Assembly: GCA_016208915.1 (NCBI GenBank)
Contig: JACQXE010000038.1
Location: 1-61,148, forward strand
Direction: 5' to 3'
Length of the DNA: 61,148 nt
Source: Nitrospirota bacterium
GTDB taxonomy: Bacteria > Nitrospirota > Thermodesulfovibrionia > Thermodesulfovibrionales > UBA1546
Made by a program: the position numbers and the translations under genes. The notes below the pieces were generated by a model. It made no database searches and was not told where the DNA came from. It was given only the letters and a program-made list of their open reading frames with translations. This document shows positions 16,905-24,268 of the stretch, piece by piece (the first letter of the stretch is position 1; the number at the start of each line of letters is the position of its first letter).

Positions 16905-17114
16905 ATGGAAAAAGAAATAATTTTCGTTATAGAAGAGTCTGTGGAAGGTGGATACGAGGCCAGAGCTCTTGGATATTCTATTTTTACTGAAGCAGACACA
17001 TATGAGGGTGTAAAAAAAATGGTTCTCGATGCAGTCACGTGTCACTTTGACGAGCCGGAGCGGCCCAAAGTTGTACGTCTTCATATGGTCAAGGATGAAC
17101 TTCTTCCAGTATGA
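16905..17114 (+). CDS. hicB: HicB-family antitoxin
   Basis: A 69-residue HicB-type partial RNase H fold protein: IFVIEESVEGGYEARALGYSIFTEADTYEGVKKMV (positions 5-39). The family usually reads pathway-like 'gyvasvpelpgcitqGdTleEA' in this part. It lacks the C-terminal DNA-binding extension found in longer HicB proteins. It overlaps hicA by 4 bases, in the hicB-first order. It would neutralise HicA and repress the operon. Confidence 0.85.
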   Translation: MEKEIIFVIEESVEGGYEARALGYSIFTEADTYEGVKKMVLDAVTCHFDEPERPKVVRLHMVKDELLPV

Positions 17115-17356
17115 AACTGCCGAGAGATATCGGAGGGTCAGAATTAGTAAAACTGCTTTTGCGTTTTGGATATAGACAAACTCGTCAGACAGGAAGTCAT
17201 ATCAGGTTGACATCTTCAATAAGAGGCAAAGAACATCATTTAACAATTCCTAATCATTCGCCTATCAAAGTAGGCACATTAAATTCCATAATCACTTCCA
17301 TTGCAGAATACCTTGAGATTGATAAACAAAGCGTTATTAACGAATTTTTTAAATAA
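17111..17356 (+). CDS. hicA: HicA-family mRNA interferase toxin
   Basis: An 81-residue HicA protein with the double-stranded-RNA-binding-like fold. It has GSELVKLLLRFGYRQTRQTGSHIRL with the catalytic His in GSH (about residue 36), followed by HHLTIPNHSPIKVGTLNSII, a standard ending. It looks intact and full length. Confidence 0.9.
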   Translation: MKLPRDIGGSELVKLLLRFGYRQTRQTGSHIRLTSSIRGKEHHLTIPNHSPIKVGTLNSIITSIAEYLEIDKQSVINEFFK

Positions 17357-17368
17357 TAAATTCCGCAG

Positions 17369-17470
17369 GTTTTCTTTGAACAGGCTCAAAGTAGTCATAC
17401 GGCATTAACAAAACGTTTGAATGGTTATATTGCATATCTCAAAAAGAGAAAACAAGAAGATACAGAATAA
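17369..17470 (+). pseudogene. C-terminal remnant of a four-helix-bundle protein
   Basis: The frame reads VFFEQAQSSHTALTKRLNGY followed by IAYLKKRKQEDTE and a stop. This is the usual end of the small four-helix-bundle proteins (23S intervening-sequence family). No start or N-terminal helices precede it. A shorter related remnant is at 26630-26686. Confidence 0.55.
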
Positions 17471-17530
17471 TCCAGTCAACTAATAAACCAATCAACCAAT
17501 TTACCAGTAAACTAAGCGTGGCGCAAGGAG
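17471..17530. repeat. 8-base periodic tract
   Basis: Words AATAAACC, AATCAACC, AATTTACC and AGTAAACT follow in 8-base phase after the remnant's stop codon. The motif CCAGTAAACTAA is shared with tracts at 16750, 22165 and 24648. Confidence 0.75.
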
Positions 17531-17551
17531 AAATGGAAAACAAGAGGGTTG

Positions 17552-17560
17552 TGATATAAT
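17552..17560 (+). promoter_or_regulatory. Extended -10 promoter
   Basis: TTGTGATATAATA with TATAAT at 17555-17560 and a TG extension, 33 bases before the ATG at 17593. An AAGGAGGTG ribosome binding site lies at about 17579. Confidence 0.55.
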
Positions 17561-17592
17561 ATTTTTAAGTATAGCCTTAAGGAGGTGCAGAA

Positions 17593-17826
17593 ATGTTAAA
17601 AGTCGAAAGTTTAACAATAAAAGAAATAAGAGAAAAGTATCCGAATGAATGGGTGCTCGTAGAATACGAAGATGTTGATTCTGAATTTAATGTGATTAGA
17701 GGCCACGTGATTGCCCATTCACCAGTAAAAGAAGAAATTTATAAGATTCTTATGGAAACAAAAGGCAAAAATGTTGCTATAGAATATACCGGTCGCATTC
17801 CTGAAGATCTCGCTGTAATGTTTTAA
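17593..17826 (+). CDS. Small protein paired with a retropepsin-like gene
   Basis: A 77-residue protein whose ending, VAIEYTGRIPEDLAVMF, and the segment GHVIAHSPVKEEIYKIL are typical of short proteins encoded next to clan AA aspartic proteases in accessory regions. I do not know a proven function; the pairing has a toxin-antitoxin-like layout. Its stop overlaps the partner's ATG by one base. Strong AAGGAGGTG site. The partner is broken here, so this gene is now orphaned. Confidence 0.6.
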   Translation: MLKVESLTIKEIREKYPNEWVLVEYEDVDSEFNVIRGHVIAHSPVKEEIYKILMETKGKNVAIEYTGRIPEDLAVMF

Positions 17827-18161
17827 TGAAAAAATACAAGCTGGAAAATTCAGGCTCTCTTCTTATTACAAAGGCAGCTATTGCAGGCACTGATGGTATT
17901 AAGATATTGAACTTGTTGGTAGATACAGGTTCTTCCTTTACAATTATTCCATTCGAGGCTTTAGAATCCTGCGGTTGCAGTCCTGTTGAATCAAATAAAC
18001 ATATCCGCATTGTTACCGGCAGCTGATTTATTGTTGCTCCTGTCACTCAATTAAATTGGTTCAGCACATTAGGTGTGAAAATAGATAATTCATCAACAGG
18101 TAAACCACTGGTTTGACCAGTGAGACTTGAAAAGGTTTGACCTAAAAGGATTAAGTAAGGT

Positions 18162-18207
18162 ATTCCTCCTGAGAGGCTTGACGGAGTCAAAGTCAATCAG
18201 GAGGAAT
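18162..18207 (+). promoter_or_regulatory. Hairpin sequestering the tnpA ribosome binding site
   Basis: ATTCCTCCTGA (18162-18172) pairs with TCAGGAGGAAT (18197-18207), and an inner stem CTTGAC/GTCAAAG lies between. The 3' arm contains AGGAGG, the ribosome binding site of tnpA (ATG 18209). In the copy at 61085-61130 the arms are AAACCTCCAGA and TCTGGAGGTTT, so the pairing is kept by paired changes. In IS200 a similar 5' stem-loop is known to limit transposase translation. Confidence 0.85.
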
Positions 18208-18208
18208 A

Positions 18209-18634
18209 ATGGACAATTACAAAAGCTTAACACACTCGCGGTATGATTGTAAGTATCACGTAGTGTTTGTCCCGAAGTTCAGGAAGAAAACCCTGTTCGG
18301 GAAGATCAGGCAGTATCTGAAAGGCGTGTTTCACGAACTGGCAAGGCAGAAGGGATGTGAAATCATGTCTGGGCACATGGCGGTTGATCATGTGCATATG
18401 TGTATTTCGATTCCGCCTAAATATGCGGTATCCGAAGTGGTCGGATATCTGAAGGGCAAGAGTGCTATTGCAGTGGCCCGACAGTTCGGACAAAAGCAGA
18501 AGAATTTCAATGGTGAGAATTTTTGGGCAAGAGGCTACGCGGTATCTACGGTAGGCTTTGAACTGGAAAAGGTCCAAGAGTATATAGCTCACCAAGAAAC
18601 GATAGAAAAGGAACAAGAAGAGGGCAGATTCTAA
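18209..18634 (+). CDS. tnpA: IS200/IS605-family TnpA transposase (Y1, HUH)
   Basis: A 141-residue single-domain Y1 transposase. It has the family opening YDCKYHVVFVPKFRKK, the HUH metal motif in DHVHM near residue 64, and the catalytic Tyr in VQEYIAHQE near residue 127. Length and motifs are complete, so it is likely active. Cleavage and joining of single-stranded DNA use the Tyr linkage; no accessory tnpB is present. Confidence 0.93.
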   Translation: MDNYKSLTHSRYDCKYHVVFVPKFRKKTLFGKIRQYLKGVFHELARQKGCEIMSGHMAVDHVHMCISIPPKYAVSEVVGYLKGKSAIAVARQFGQKQKNFNGENFWARGYAVSTVGFELEKVQEYIAHQETIEKEQEEGRF

Positions 18635-18891
18635 AAAACTGTAAACGGCCGTCTTTGAGACGGCTTATAAACCGTCAAGCCTCCCTCTCTGAGGGAGCGA
18701 TATGACTTTAATGTTGTTGCGCATACCCTTCCTTTTAGCGGCCCGATTGATGGACTTCTCGGCATGGATTTTCTAAAAAGAATAAAGGCACGAATTGATT
18801 TAGAAAATGGGCTTATTGAAATTTCTGAAAAATAAATAAAAAATTCTACTCAATTCTCGAATTTAGTTTTTAAAAAAACAATCCTTTAAAC

Positions 18892-20034
18892 ATGACTAAA
18901 CAAACATCTCACAAAATCGCATACAACTGTAAGCATTTCTTAGGTGATCGGCCATGCAAATGGCACAAGCAAGAAGGGGTGATTTGTGAATGTGAGCACT
19001 ATATCCCCTTAAAAGAAAACTTGCTCATAATCAAGCTTGATGCCATAGGTGATGTGCTGAGAACTACCTGCCTGTTGCCGGTTATAGCAAAGGCATGGCC
19101 TGAATTGCGAATCTCATGGATAACCCGTCAGGAATCAGTTCCATTGCTTGAAAACAATCCGTATATCACAGAAGTTATTCCCTACGGGGCTGATGCATTG
19201 GTTAATCTCGCATTAAGAAAATTTGATAGGGTAATTAATCTGGATGCAGGCAAGATATCTTCTGGCATGGCAGCGATAGCCAAGGCTAAAGAGAAGATTG
19301 GATATGTACTGCATGAAGGCGGCTATGTCACGGCCACGAACAATGCTGCTGAGGAATGGCTACAAATGGGTGTTTTTGATGATCTGAAAAGGGCAAATAT
19401 ACGCACCTATCAGGAGATTATGTGCTCTATTCTCAGTCTTCCAACAGATGGGATGAAATATGTACTTGAATTAACTGAAACTGAAAAAGCAGAGGGTCAA
19501 AGGCATCTCTTGAACTTAGGCCTTGATTTAAAGAAACCAATCATAGGAATCCATACCGGAGGCGGTGGAAGGTGGCGGCTGAAACAGTGGGAAGAAGAAA
19601 AATTTATTGAACTGATATCCCAATTGGCGCTTAAAGATTTGCAGGTTCTGTTGTTTGGAGGACCGCTTGAAAGAGAACTAAACAAACGGATTATGGCAAG
19701 GGGTAACAGCTTAGTCTTTGATGCAGGCTGTGACAATGAAGTCAGATATTTTGCGTCGTTAATCAATTGCTGTTCAGTTGTTCTGTCTGGGGATTCGCTT
19801 GCAATGCATATAGCGCTTGCAATGGGTCAGCGTGCGGTTGTGCTGTTTGGGCCGACAAGCAATACAGAAATTGAACTTTTTGGATTAGGTGAAAAGGTTA
19901 TTTCTGACTTGGACTGCCTTGCCTGCTACAAAAAGGATTGTGATTTCATCCCGAATTGCATGGATTCGATTTCAGTTGATATGGTTAAACAGGCGATTAT
20001 AAGGCAAGTGACTAAAAGCAGTGATGGAAAATAA
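18892..20034 (+). CDS. Glycosyltransferase family 9 (heptosyltransferase-like)
   Basis: A 380-residue GT-B enzyme. The core starts at about residue 43 (LLIIKLDAIGDVLRTTCLLPV, positions 44-64), and IGIHTGGGGRWRLKQW near 222 is the donor-site region. LVLSGDSLAMHIALAMGQRAVVLFGPT (positions 296-321) is the usual GT9 signature. Extra Cys clusters at both ends (NCKHFLGDRPCKWHK, CECEHY, CLACYKKDCDF, PNCM) might bind a metal. It overlaps the GT4 gene. Two deleted copies of this operon occur at 23532 and 25551. Substrate unknown; heptose or another LPS-type sugar is the family norm. Confidence 0.88.
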   Translation: MTKQTSHKIAYNCKHFLGDRPCKWHKQEGVICECEHYIPLKENLLIIKLDAIGDVLRTTCLLPVIAKAWPELRISWITRQESVPLLENNPYITEVIPYGADALVNLALRKFDRVINLDAGKISSGMAAIAKAKEKIGYVLHEGGYVTATNNAAEEWLQMGVFDDLKRANIRTYQEIMCSILSLPTDGMKYVLELTETEKAEGQRHLLNLGLDLKKPIIGIHTGGGGRWRLKQWEEEKFIELISQLALKDLQVLLFGGPLERELNKRIMARGNSLVFDAGCDNEVRYFASLINCCSVVLSGDSLAMHIALAMGQRAVVLFGPTSNTEIELFGLGEKVISDLDCLACYKKDCDFIPNCMDSISVDMVKQAIIRQVTKSSDGK

Positions 20035-21211
20035 TAAAATGAAGGTGTCTTTGCTCACTGGCGGTATGGACCCGCACTATGCATTGAGCCTGATGTCTGG
20101 ATTAATAACAAGAGAACTTCATATTGATTTTATCGGGAATGATGAGATGCAGAAGTCCGAGTTTGTTAAAAACGCAAATGTTAATTATTTCAATCTGCGC
20201 GGAGACCAGAATTCTCAGGTGTCTCTTAGAGAGAAGATGCTTCGTGTCATAAGATATTATTTAAAGCTATTAAAATATGCGGCCTTTGCTGATTCAAAAC
20301 TATTTCATATCCTGTGGCTGAATAAACTCATGTTTTTCGACAGCATTTTATTGAACACATACTATAAACTCCTCGGCAAAAAAATTGTTTTTACAGCTCA
20401 CAATGTCAACGCAGGGGAACGGGACGATAATGATTCCCTTATTAACCGGTTCTCCTTAAGATTTCTATACAAAATAGTTGATCATATATTTGTACATACA
20501 GAAAGGATGAAACTGCAAGTAGTTGAAGATTTTAATATAGAAAAAAACAAGGTGACAGTGATTCCTTTCGGAATAAATAAATATACTCCAAAAACTTCTT
20601 TATCAACTGAACAGGCAAGAATAAGATTACAGATTAGAAAGGATGAAAAAGTTATTCTTTTTCTGGGGAACATTGCGCCATATAAGGGACTGGAGTTCTT
20701 GATATCAGCATTAGCCCGGCTGAAAGAAAGAAATTACGAAACAAAATTGCTTATTGCCGGAAGAATAAAAAATTGTGAGTCATACTGGAAAAGTATTATG
20801 CAACTAATAAAAGAAAATAATCTGGAGGATTGTATCATCAGCAAAGTTGAATATATTCCGGAAGAGGATATTGAAATGTATCTTAAATCTGCGGATGTTT
20901 TGATACTGCCATATAAACATATTTTTCAGTCAGGTGTTCTCTTTTTGGCCTACAATTTCGGTCTGCCGGTAATCGCAACTGACGTCGGTTCTCTGAGAGA
21001 AGACATCATTGAAGGCAAGACAGGTTTCATCTGCAAACCCGAAGATCCTCAGGACTTGGCTGAAAAAATTGAGATGTATTTTCAAAGCGACTTATATAAA
21101 AATTTAGAAACTAACCGCCAAAATATTATCGAATATGCGAATGAAAAATATTCATGGGAAAAGATCGGGGAGAAGACAATGGAGGTGTATAAAGAATTGT
21201 TGATTGGTTGA
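20024..21211 (+). CDS. Glycosyltransferase family 4
   Basis: A GT-B glycosyltransferase of about 395 residues. The GT4 core has VILFLGNIAPYKGLEFLI near residue 207 and the EX7E-type region with LPYKHIFQSGVLFLAYNFGLPV (positions 299-320), then VIATDVGSLREDI. ATG 20024 or ATG 20039 are the likely starts; the GTG at 20021 is in frame. It overlaps the GT9 gene and probably acts after it in the same glycan. Its last codons (LLIG stop) lie within an 8-base periodic tract. The 3' 270 bases are duplicated twice downstream. Confidence 0.88.
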   Translation: MENNKMKVSLLTGGMDPHYALSLMSGLITRELHIDFIGNDEMQKSEFVKNANVNYFNLRGDQNSQVSLREKMLRVIRYYLKLLKYAAFADSKLFHILWLNKLMFFDSILLNTYYKLLGKKIVFTAHNVNAGERDDNDSLINRFSLRFLYKIVDHIFVHTERMKLQVVEDFNIEKNKVTVIPFGINKYTPKTSLSTEQARIRLQIRKDEKVILFLGNIAPYKGLEFLISALARLKERNYETKLLIAGRIKNCESYWKSIMQLIKENNLEDCIISKVEYIPEEDIEMYLKSADVLILPYKHIFQSGVLFLAYNFGLPVIATDVGSLREDIIEGKTGFICKPEDPQDLAEKIEMYFQSDLYKNLETNRQNIIEYANEKYSWEKIGEKTMEVYKELLIG

Positions 21212-21240
21212 ATGGAAAATTGGTTGATTGGTGGAGCAGT
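21197..21240. repeat. 8-base periodic tract starting at a stop codon
   Basis: Words GTTGATTG and GTTGAATG recur (TTGATTGGTTGAATGG, then TTGGTTGATTGG). The stop codon TGA of the GT4 gene is the end of the first TTGGTTGA unit. Confidence 0.7.
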
Positions 21241-21245
21241 GATTA

Positions 21246-21464
21246 ATGACGGATGAAAGACTCTTAAGACTGATTGTTATTGATCCTAAAATAATGCTTG
21301 GGAAGCCGATTATTAAGGGGACAAGGCTAACTGTAGAAATAATTGTCGAAAAGATTGCCTACGGTGGGACAACAGAAAGCATTAAGAAAGACTATCCTTT
21401 TCTTACAGAAGATGATATAAAAGCTGCTCTTCTCTATGCTGCCAAGAGATTGGCTCACGAATAA
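21246..21464 (+). CDS. DUF433-family antitoxin-like protein, orphan
   Basis: A 72-residue DUF433 protein: IVIDPKIMLGKPIIKGTRLTVEIIVEKIAYGGT (positions 10-42), the winged-helix-like part, then DDIKAALLYAAKRL. The family is normally found next to DUF5615 PIN-like toxins as antitoxin. No toxin follows; a periodic tract begins instead, so it is likely an orphan after toxin loss. A second DUF433 gene is at 23072. Confidence 0.75.
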   Translation: MTDERLLRLIVIDPKIMLGKPIIKGTRLTVEIIVEKIAYGGTTESIKKDYPFLTEDDIKAALLYAAKRLAHE

Positions 21465-21477
21465 GTATACGCTGCAT

Positions 21478-21590
21478 AACTTGACCTCGGCCTGAAAAGC
21501 AAGGCATAAGGCGTAGGGTTGAAGGCATAGGGTGCTATGCACGAGGCAGAAAACAAGGTTAAGGTCAAGGTATGAGGTAAAGGCGGATGC
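21478..21590. repeat. 6-7-base periodic tract
   Basis: Includes GACCTC and GGCCTG words, then 7-base AAGGCAT, AAGGCGT, AGGGTTG, AAGGCAT, AGGGTGC, then 6-base AAGGTT, AAGGTC, AAGGTA. Several word families are thus chained in one tract. No gene is seen. Confidence 0.75.
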
Positions 21591-21619
21591 TATAAAAAAC
21601 AACGATTAGTTCCGAAATT

Positions 21620-21628
21620 TGGTATAAT
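21620..21628 (+). promoter_or_regulatory. Extended -10 promoter
   Basis: TTTGGTATAATTG with TATAAT at 21623-21628 and a TG extension, 20 bases before the antitoxin ATG; AAGGAGGTG is the ribosome binding site. Confidence 0.6.
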
Positions 21629-21647
21629 TGTCAAGGAGGTGATTTAA

Positions 21648-21875
21648 ATGTCTTCAACAGTTTTGAAGGAAAGGACAGTAAAAGATTTAACAGTCGGAGA
21701 ATTTAAACGCTTAATACAAGAAAGTATAGCAGAAGATATAGAAGCATGGGAAGAAACGTTTAAAATTATGGCTGATAAAAGTCTTATGGGGCAGATCGAA
21801 AAGGCTGAGAAGGCACGAATTGAAGGAAGGAAAACTGATTTTATTTCATGGGAAAAAGTAAAGAGCGGTGTATAA
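21648..21875 (+). CDS. Antitoxin-like protein of a RelE pair
   Basis: A 75-residue helical protein (VKDLTVGEFKRLIQESIAED, then EKARIEGRKTDFISWEKVK). The ending DFISWEKVK is common in antitoxins of the RelE/ParE pairs of this type, where the toxin gene overlaps. It overlaps the RelE-type gene by 8 bases. Ribosome binding site AAGGAGGTG. Function by context and family style. Confidence 0.75.
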   Translation: MSSTVLKERTVKDLTVGEFKRLIQESIAEDIEAWEETFKIMADKSLMGQIEKAEKARIEGRKTDFISWEKVKSGV

Positions 21876-22128
21876 GCTTGAATTTTATAAACAGGCAGCC
21901 AGATATTACAAGAAACTCGATGCAAAAACACAAAAAAGAATTAATATTGCTGTAGATGAAATGATTAAAAACCCATTTGAAGGACTTCACATCAAAAAAC
22001 TTAAGGGAAGATTGGAAGGCAAATATCGGTATAACATAGGGAGTCTTAGGATTATTTATTATGTAGATGTAGCAGATAAGACTATTTATGTGGATGCTAT
22101 TGGCCCAAGAGGAGATGTATACAAATAG
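21868..22128 (+). CDS. RelE-family mRNA interferase toxin
   Basis: An 86-residue RelE-fold protein: YKLEFYKQAARYYKKLDAKT at the start, then KKLKGRLEGKYRYNIGSLRI and IYYVDVADKTIYVDAIGPRG (the L-x-G...Y-R-x-x-x-G-x-x-R-x-x-Y core). All common basic residues are present. The start is GTG, inside the antitoxin 3' end. Looks intact. Confidence 0.88.
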   Translation: MYKLEFYKQAARYYKKLDAKTQKRINIAVDEMIKNPFEGLHIKKLKGRLEGKYRYNIGSLRIIYYVDVADKTIYVDAIGPRGDVYK

Positions 22129-22164
22129 TTTTTGTCCATCCGCAAAACCCTCGTCATTTCATAT

Positions 22165-22218
22165 ATAAATAACCAATAAACCAGTAAACAAGTAAACTAA
22201 GTGTGACATAAGGCGTAA
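22165..22218. repeat. 8-base periodic tract
   Basis: Words ACCAATAA, ACCAGTAA, ACAAGTAA, ACTAAGTG in 8-base phase. The string AGTAAACTAAGTGTG is close to AGTAAACTAAGCGTG at 17508. Confidence 0.75.
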
Positions 22219-22264
22219 TAACTTAATTCTTTATTAAATAACTGATTTCAACTATCATATCAAT

Positions 22265-22657
22265 ATGAGAAAAGATGCTGAGAACTATCTGCTTTCTTCT
22301 GAATATGATCTTCAGACAGCTGAACATATGCTTAAAACTGGCAGGTTTGTATATGTAATTTTCATGTGCCATCTCGCAATTGAAAAAATCTTAAAAGCTA
22401 TAACAGCTGAGAAAACAGACAAAATACCGCCAAAAACACACAACCTGATTTATCTTATGAAACTTGGCGATATTACACTACCTGAAGCCCTCTTTGAATT
22501 TATCACGAAAATAAATAATGCGAGTATTGTTACAAGGTATCCTGAAGATTTTGAAAAACTCATCGAGTCATACCCTGAGAATATATCTGTGCAATACCTC
22601 GCAAAAACAAAGGAGACCATTGTATGGTTAAAACAGAACGAGAGATTAAAGAAATAA
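22265..22657 (+). CDS. HEPN-domain protein of a HEPN/MNT pair
   Basis: A 130-residue HEPN protein with the usual start YLLSSEYDLQTAEHMLKTGR and helix FMCHLAIEKILKAI near residue 38. HEPN proteins of this type are RNase toxins neutralised by AMPylation by the MNT partner. It overlaps the MNT gene by 34 bases. No strong ribosome binding site precedes the ATG. The canonical R-x4-6-H motif is not obvious to me in its usual place, so activity is uncertain. Confidence 0.8.
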   Translation: MRKDAENYLLSSEYDLQTAEHMLKTGRFVYVIFMCHLAIEKILKAITAEKTDKIPPKTHNLIYLMKLGDITLPEALFEFITKINNASIVTRYPEDFEKLIESYPENISVQYLAKTKETIVWLKQNERLKK

Positions 22658-22956
22658 TTGATAGATTTAAGCTCGAAGTAGAGAGGTTGGGCGTTAAGTC
22701 AGAGAAATTAATACTGTATGGGTCATATGCAAGAGGGAATCCTAAGGAAGAGAGTGATATAGACCTTGTGGTTATATCTGATGATTTCAGGAATATGAAT
22801 CTCAGAGAGCGGCTTGAATTGCTTGGCATTGCAGCAGGCAGGGTTTTTGAGCCGATAGAGGCGTTGGGATATACAGAAGAGGAAATAGAACGTGAAAAAA
22901 AGGGAACTTTTTTAGAAGAAATATTTGAAAGCGGAAAACAGGTTGCTTTAATCTAA
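22624..22956 (+). CDS. MNT-type nucleotidyltransferase antitoxin
   Basis: A 110-residue minimal nucleotidyltransferase. The motif LYGSYARGNPKEESDIDLVV (positions 30-49) has GS and the D-x-D metal-binding pair. These antitoxins transfer AMP to the HEPN partner. It overlaps the HEPN gene. The C-terminal EEIFESGKQVAL is the common ending. Confidence 0.88.
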   Translation: MVKTEREIKEIIDRFKLEVERLGVKSEKLILYGSYARGNPKEESDIDLVVISDDFRNMNLRERLELLGIAAGRVFEPIEALGYTEEEIEREKKGTFLEEIFESGKQVALI

Positions 22957-22977
22957 GATGGCGTAGCTCACTGGTGC

Positions 22978-23020
22978 CGGGCGCTGAGCGCAAAGGGCAA
23001 AGAGCAAGGCGGAAGGCAAT
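22978..23020. repeat. 7-base periodic tract
   Basis: Words GAGCGCA, AAGGGCA, AAGAGCA, AGGCGGA, AGGCAAT in phase. It is the reverse-complement style of the GCTCTTT/GCCCTAT words at about 3887-3932. Confidence 0.7.
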
Positions 23021-23071
23021 TGAACTTCTTGGCTTGTTGTTTTAAAATATATCTGAAAGGATGTAGATGAT

Positions 23072-23380
23072 ATGCCCTTTATACAGACGCTATATGAGCA
23101 CATTGCATTAGATGAAAAAGGCATGCCAGTGATTGCCGGCACCACAATGAAAGTGGTTGAGCTTGTAGTTGAGAAATTGGCACATGGATGGAGTGCGGAA
23201 GAACTGCATTTTCAGCATCCATATCTTACGCTTGGCCAGATTTATTCGGCGCTTGCATACTATGCTGACCATCAGGACAAGCTTGAAAAGGACATTGAGA
23301 GGCGTCTTAAATTAAGCGCTGATCTTGAAAAAAACACATTACCATACGCCAACGTGCCGGTCAAGTCTTTTATGGTGTAA
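23072..23380 (+). CDS. DUF433-family antitoxin-like protein
   Basis: A 102-residue DUF433 protein: HIALDEKGMPVIAGTTMKVV followed by ELVVEKLAHGWSAEELHFQH, then LGQIYSALAYYADHQ. The first 85 residues are family-like. The last ones (KNTLPYANVPVKSFMV) appear to result from joining to the damaged DUF5615 gene that follows. GAAAGGATG precedes the start. It would be the antitoxin of the now truncated toxin. Confidence 0.8.
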   Translation: MPFIQTLYEHIALDEKGMPVIAGTTMKVVELVVEKLAHGWSAEELHFQHPYLTLGQIYSALAYYADHQDKLEKDIERRLKLSADLEKNTLPYANVPVKSFMV

Positions 23381-23502
23381 TATATGCCCATCATCTGAAG
23401 GTTTCGATAGTCACCTGTGTTAAAGATATCGAACAGATATCAAAATTTGGTGATATTGAAGAAATGAAAAATCAGGTTATATTTTTGCCCCTCAAGAAAT
23501 AA
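23374..23502 (+). pseudogene. 3' remnant of a DUF5615 PIN-like toxin
   Basis: A frame different from the DUF433 gene reads GVIYAHHLKVSIVTCVKDIE, then EEMKNQVIFLPLKK and stop. That is the C-terminal end of DUF5615/Mut7-C-like toxins (G-I-x-Y/F-A-H ... N-x-V-x-F-L). The N-terminal half with the catalytic Asp residues is missing. The cut joins directly to the DUF433 gene. Confidence 0.7.
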
Positions 23503-23531
23503 GAAAAACTCCGCCTGATTTTTGAGTAATG

Positions 23532-23866
23532 AAACAATCCTTTAAACATGACTAAACAAACATCTCACAGAATCGCATATAACTGTAAGCATTTTTTTGG
23601 CCTACAATTTCGGTCTGCCGGTAATCGCAACCGACGTCGGTTCTCTGAGAGAAGACATTATTGAAGGCGAAACAGGTTTCATCTCCAAGCCCGAGGATCC
23701 TCAGGACTTGGCTGAAAAGATTGAGCTTTATTTTCAAAGCGACTTATATAAGAATTTAGAGTCTAAACGGCAAAAGATTATTGACTATGCAAATGAAAAA
23801 TATTCATGGGAAAAGATTGGGGAGAAGACAGTTGAAGTGTATAAGAAACTCATAGAAGAAGGTTAA
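23532..23866 (+). pseudogene. Deleted copy 1 of the GT9-GT4 operon
   Basis: Bases 23532-23595 copy the GT9 start region (18878-18940: AAACAATCCTTTAAACATGA and on). At a run of seven T the sequence jumps to GGCCTACAATTTCGGTCTGC, the GT4 gene at 20947, and continues to the GT4 end. About 2 kb between these points is missing. The second copy (25551) has the same junction. The frame after the junction stays open for about 89 residues but lacks the donor-site half of the enzyme. Confidence 0.9.
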
Positions 23867-23905
23867 GGTTGAGGGTGAGGTTAAGGCCGAGGTTAAGGCC
23901 GAGAA
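23861..23905. repeat. 6-base periodic tract starting at a stop codon
   Basis: Consecutive 6-base words GGTTAA, GGTTGA, GGGTGA, GGTTAA, GGCCGA, GGTTAA, GGCCGA. The TAA that ends the GT4 remnant is the last half of the first word. Confidence 0.85.
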
Positions 23906-23953
23906 GAAAAGCGGTAAGCGGCAAAAAACGGAATCGGATAAGAACAGGAAGGG

Positions 23954-24268
23954 ATGCAGGAGAAACAATATCTCATTTTGCTTGATGTCAACGCAAGAAA
24001 GAGACATTATCATATTACAGAATCAGGCGTTGTGATAAAATTTGTTGTTCAGTTAGAAATAAAGGCAGGAGGAGACTGGAAAGAGGTAATCCGCTACGAC
24101 TGTGAACATGATTATGCACATAAAGATTGTTATAATATAAAAGGTGATGAAAGGAAAATAAATATCTTCCTCAGCTATGAAGATGCTATGACACTGGCAG
24201 ATGAAGATATAAATGATAACTGGGAGAAATACAGGGAGAAGTTTTTGAAAGGAGATTTTACATGTTAG
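23954..24268 (+). CDS. DUF7718-type small protein
   Basis: A 104-residue protein with VIRYDCEHDYAHKDCYN near residue 54, and DEDINDNWEKYREKFLKG near the end. It is a paralogue of the protein at 3408, with the same RYD...H...HKD pattern. It overlaps the DUF5647 gene by 7 bases, so the two act together. Function unknown; the pairing resembles toxin-antitoxin organisation. Confidence 0.7.
   Translation: MQEKQYLILLDVNARKRHYHITESGVVIKFVVQLEIKAGGDWKEVIRYDCEHDYAHKDCYNIKGDERKINIFLSYEDAMTLADEDINDNWEKYREKFLKGDFTC

Larger units (their letters stand above)
18098..18707 (+). mobile_element. Complete IS200/IS605-type insertion sequence
   Basis: About 610 bp with a single transposase gene and subterminal hairpins rather than terminal inverted repeats. 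The left end has CACTGG, a 5-base loop and CCAGTG (18106-18122). The right end has GCCGTC/GACGGC (18646-18664) and CTCCCT/AGGGAG (about 18681-18697). Ends are set by comparison with partial copies at 1-50 and 61021-61148. The insertion interrupts the retropepsin-like gene. Family members move as single strands with no target duplication. Confidence 0.88.
17826..18835 (+). pseudogene. Retropepsin-like aspartic protease, split by nonsense codon and IS
   Basis: The first part (17826-18026) encodes the active-site motif LLVDTGSSFTIIP. An in-frame TGA at 18024-18026 follows TGS, where the family has a Gly, so GGA to TGA is likely. The frame then continues FIVAPVTQLNWFSTLGVKID up to the IS boundary near 18098. 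After the IS, from 18706, it resumes as FNVVAHTLPFSGPIDGLLGM and DFLKRI, ending at 18835. The GLLGMDFL motif is the hydrophobic-hydrophobic-Gly of the protease fold. Two independent lesions make it a clear pseudogene. Confidence 0.88.

Noticed and set aside
23597-23866. Separate small glycosyltransferase gene
   Set aside because: It is the 3' end of GT4 joined to the GT9 start; the donor half is missing and an identical junction exists at 25.6 kb.
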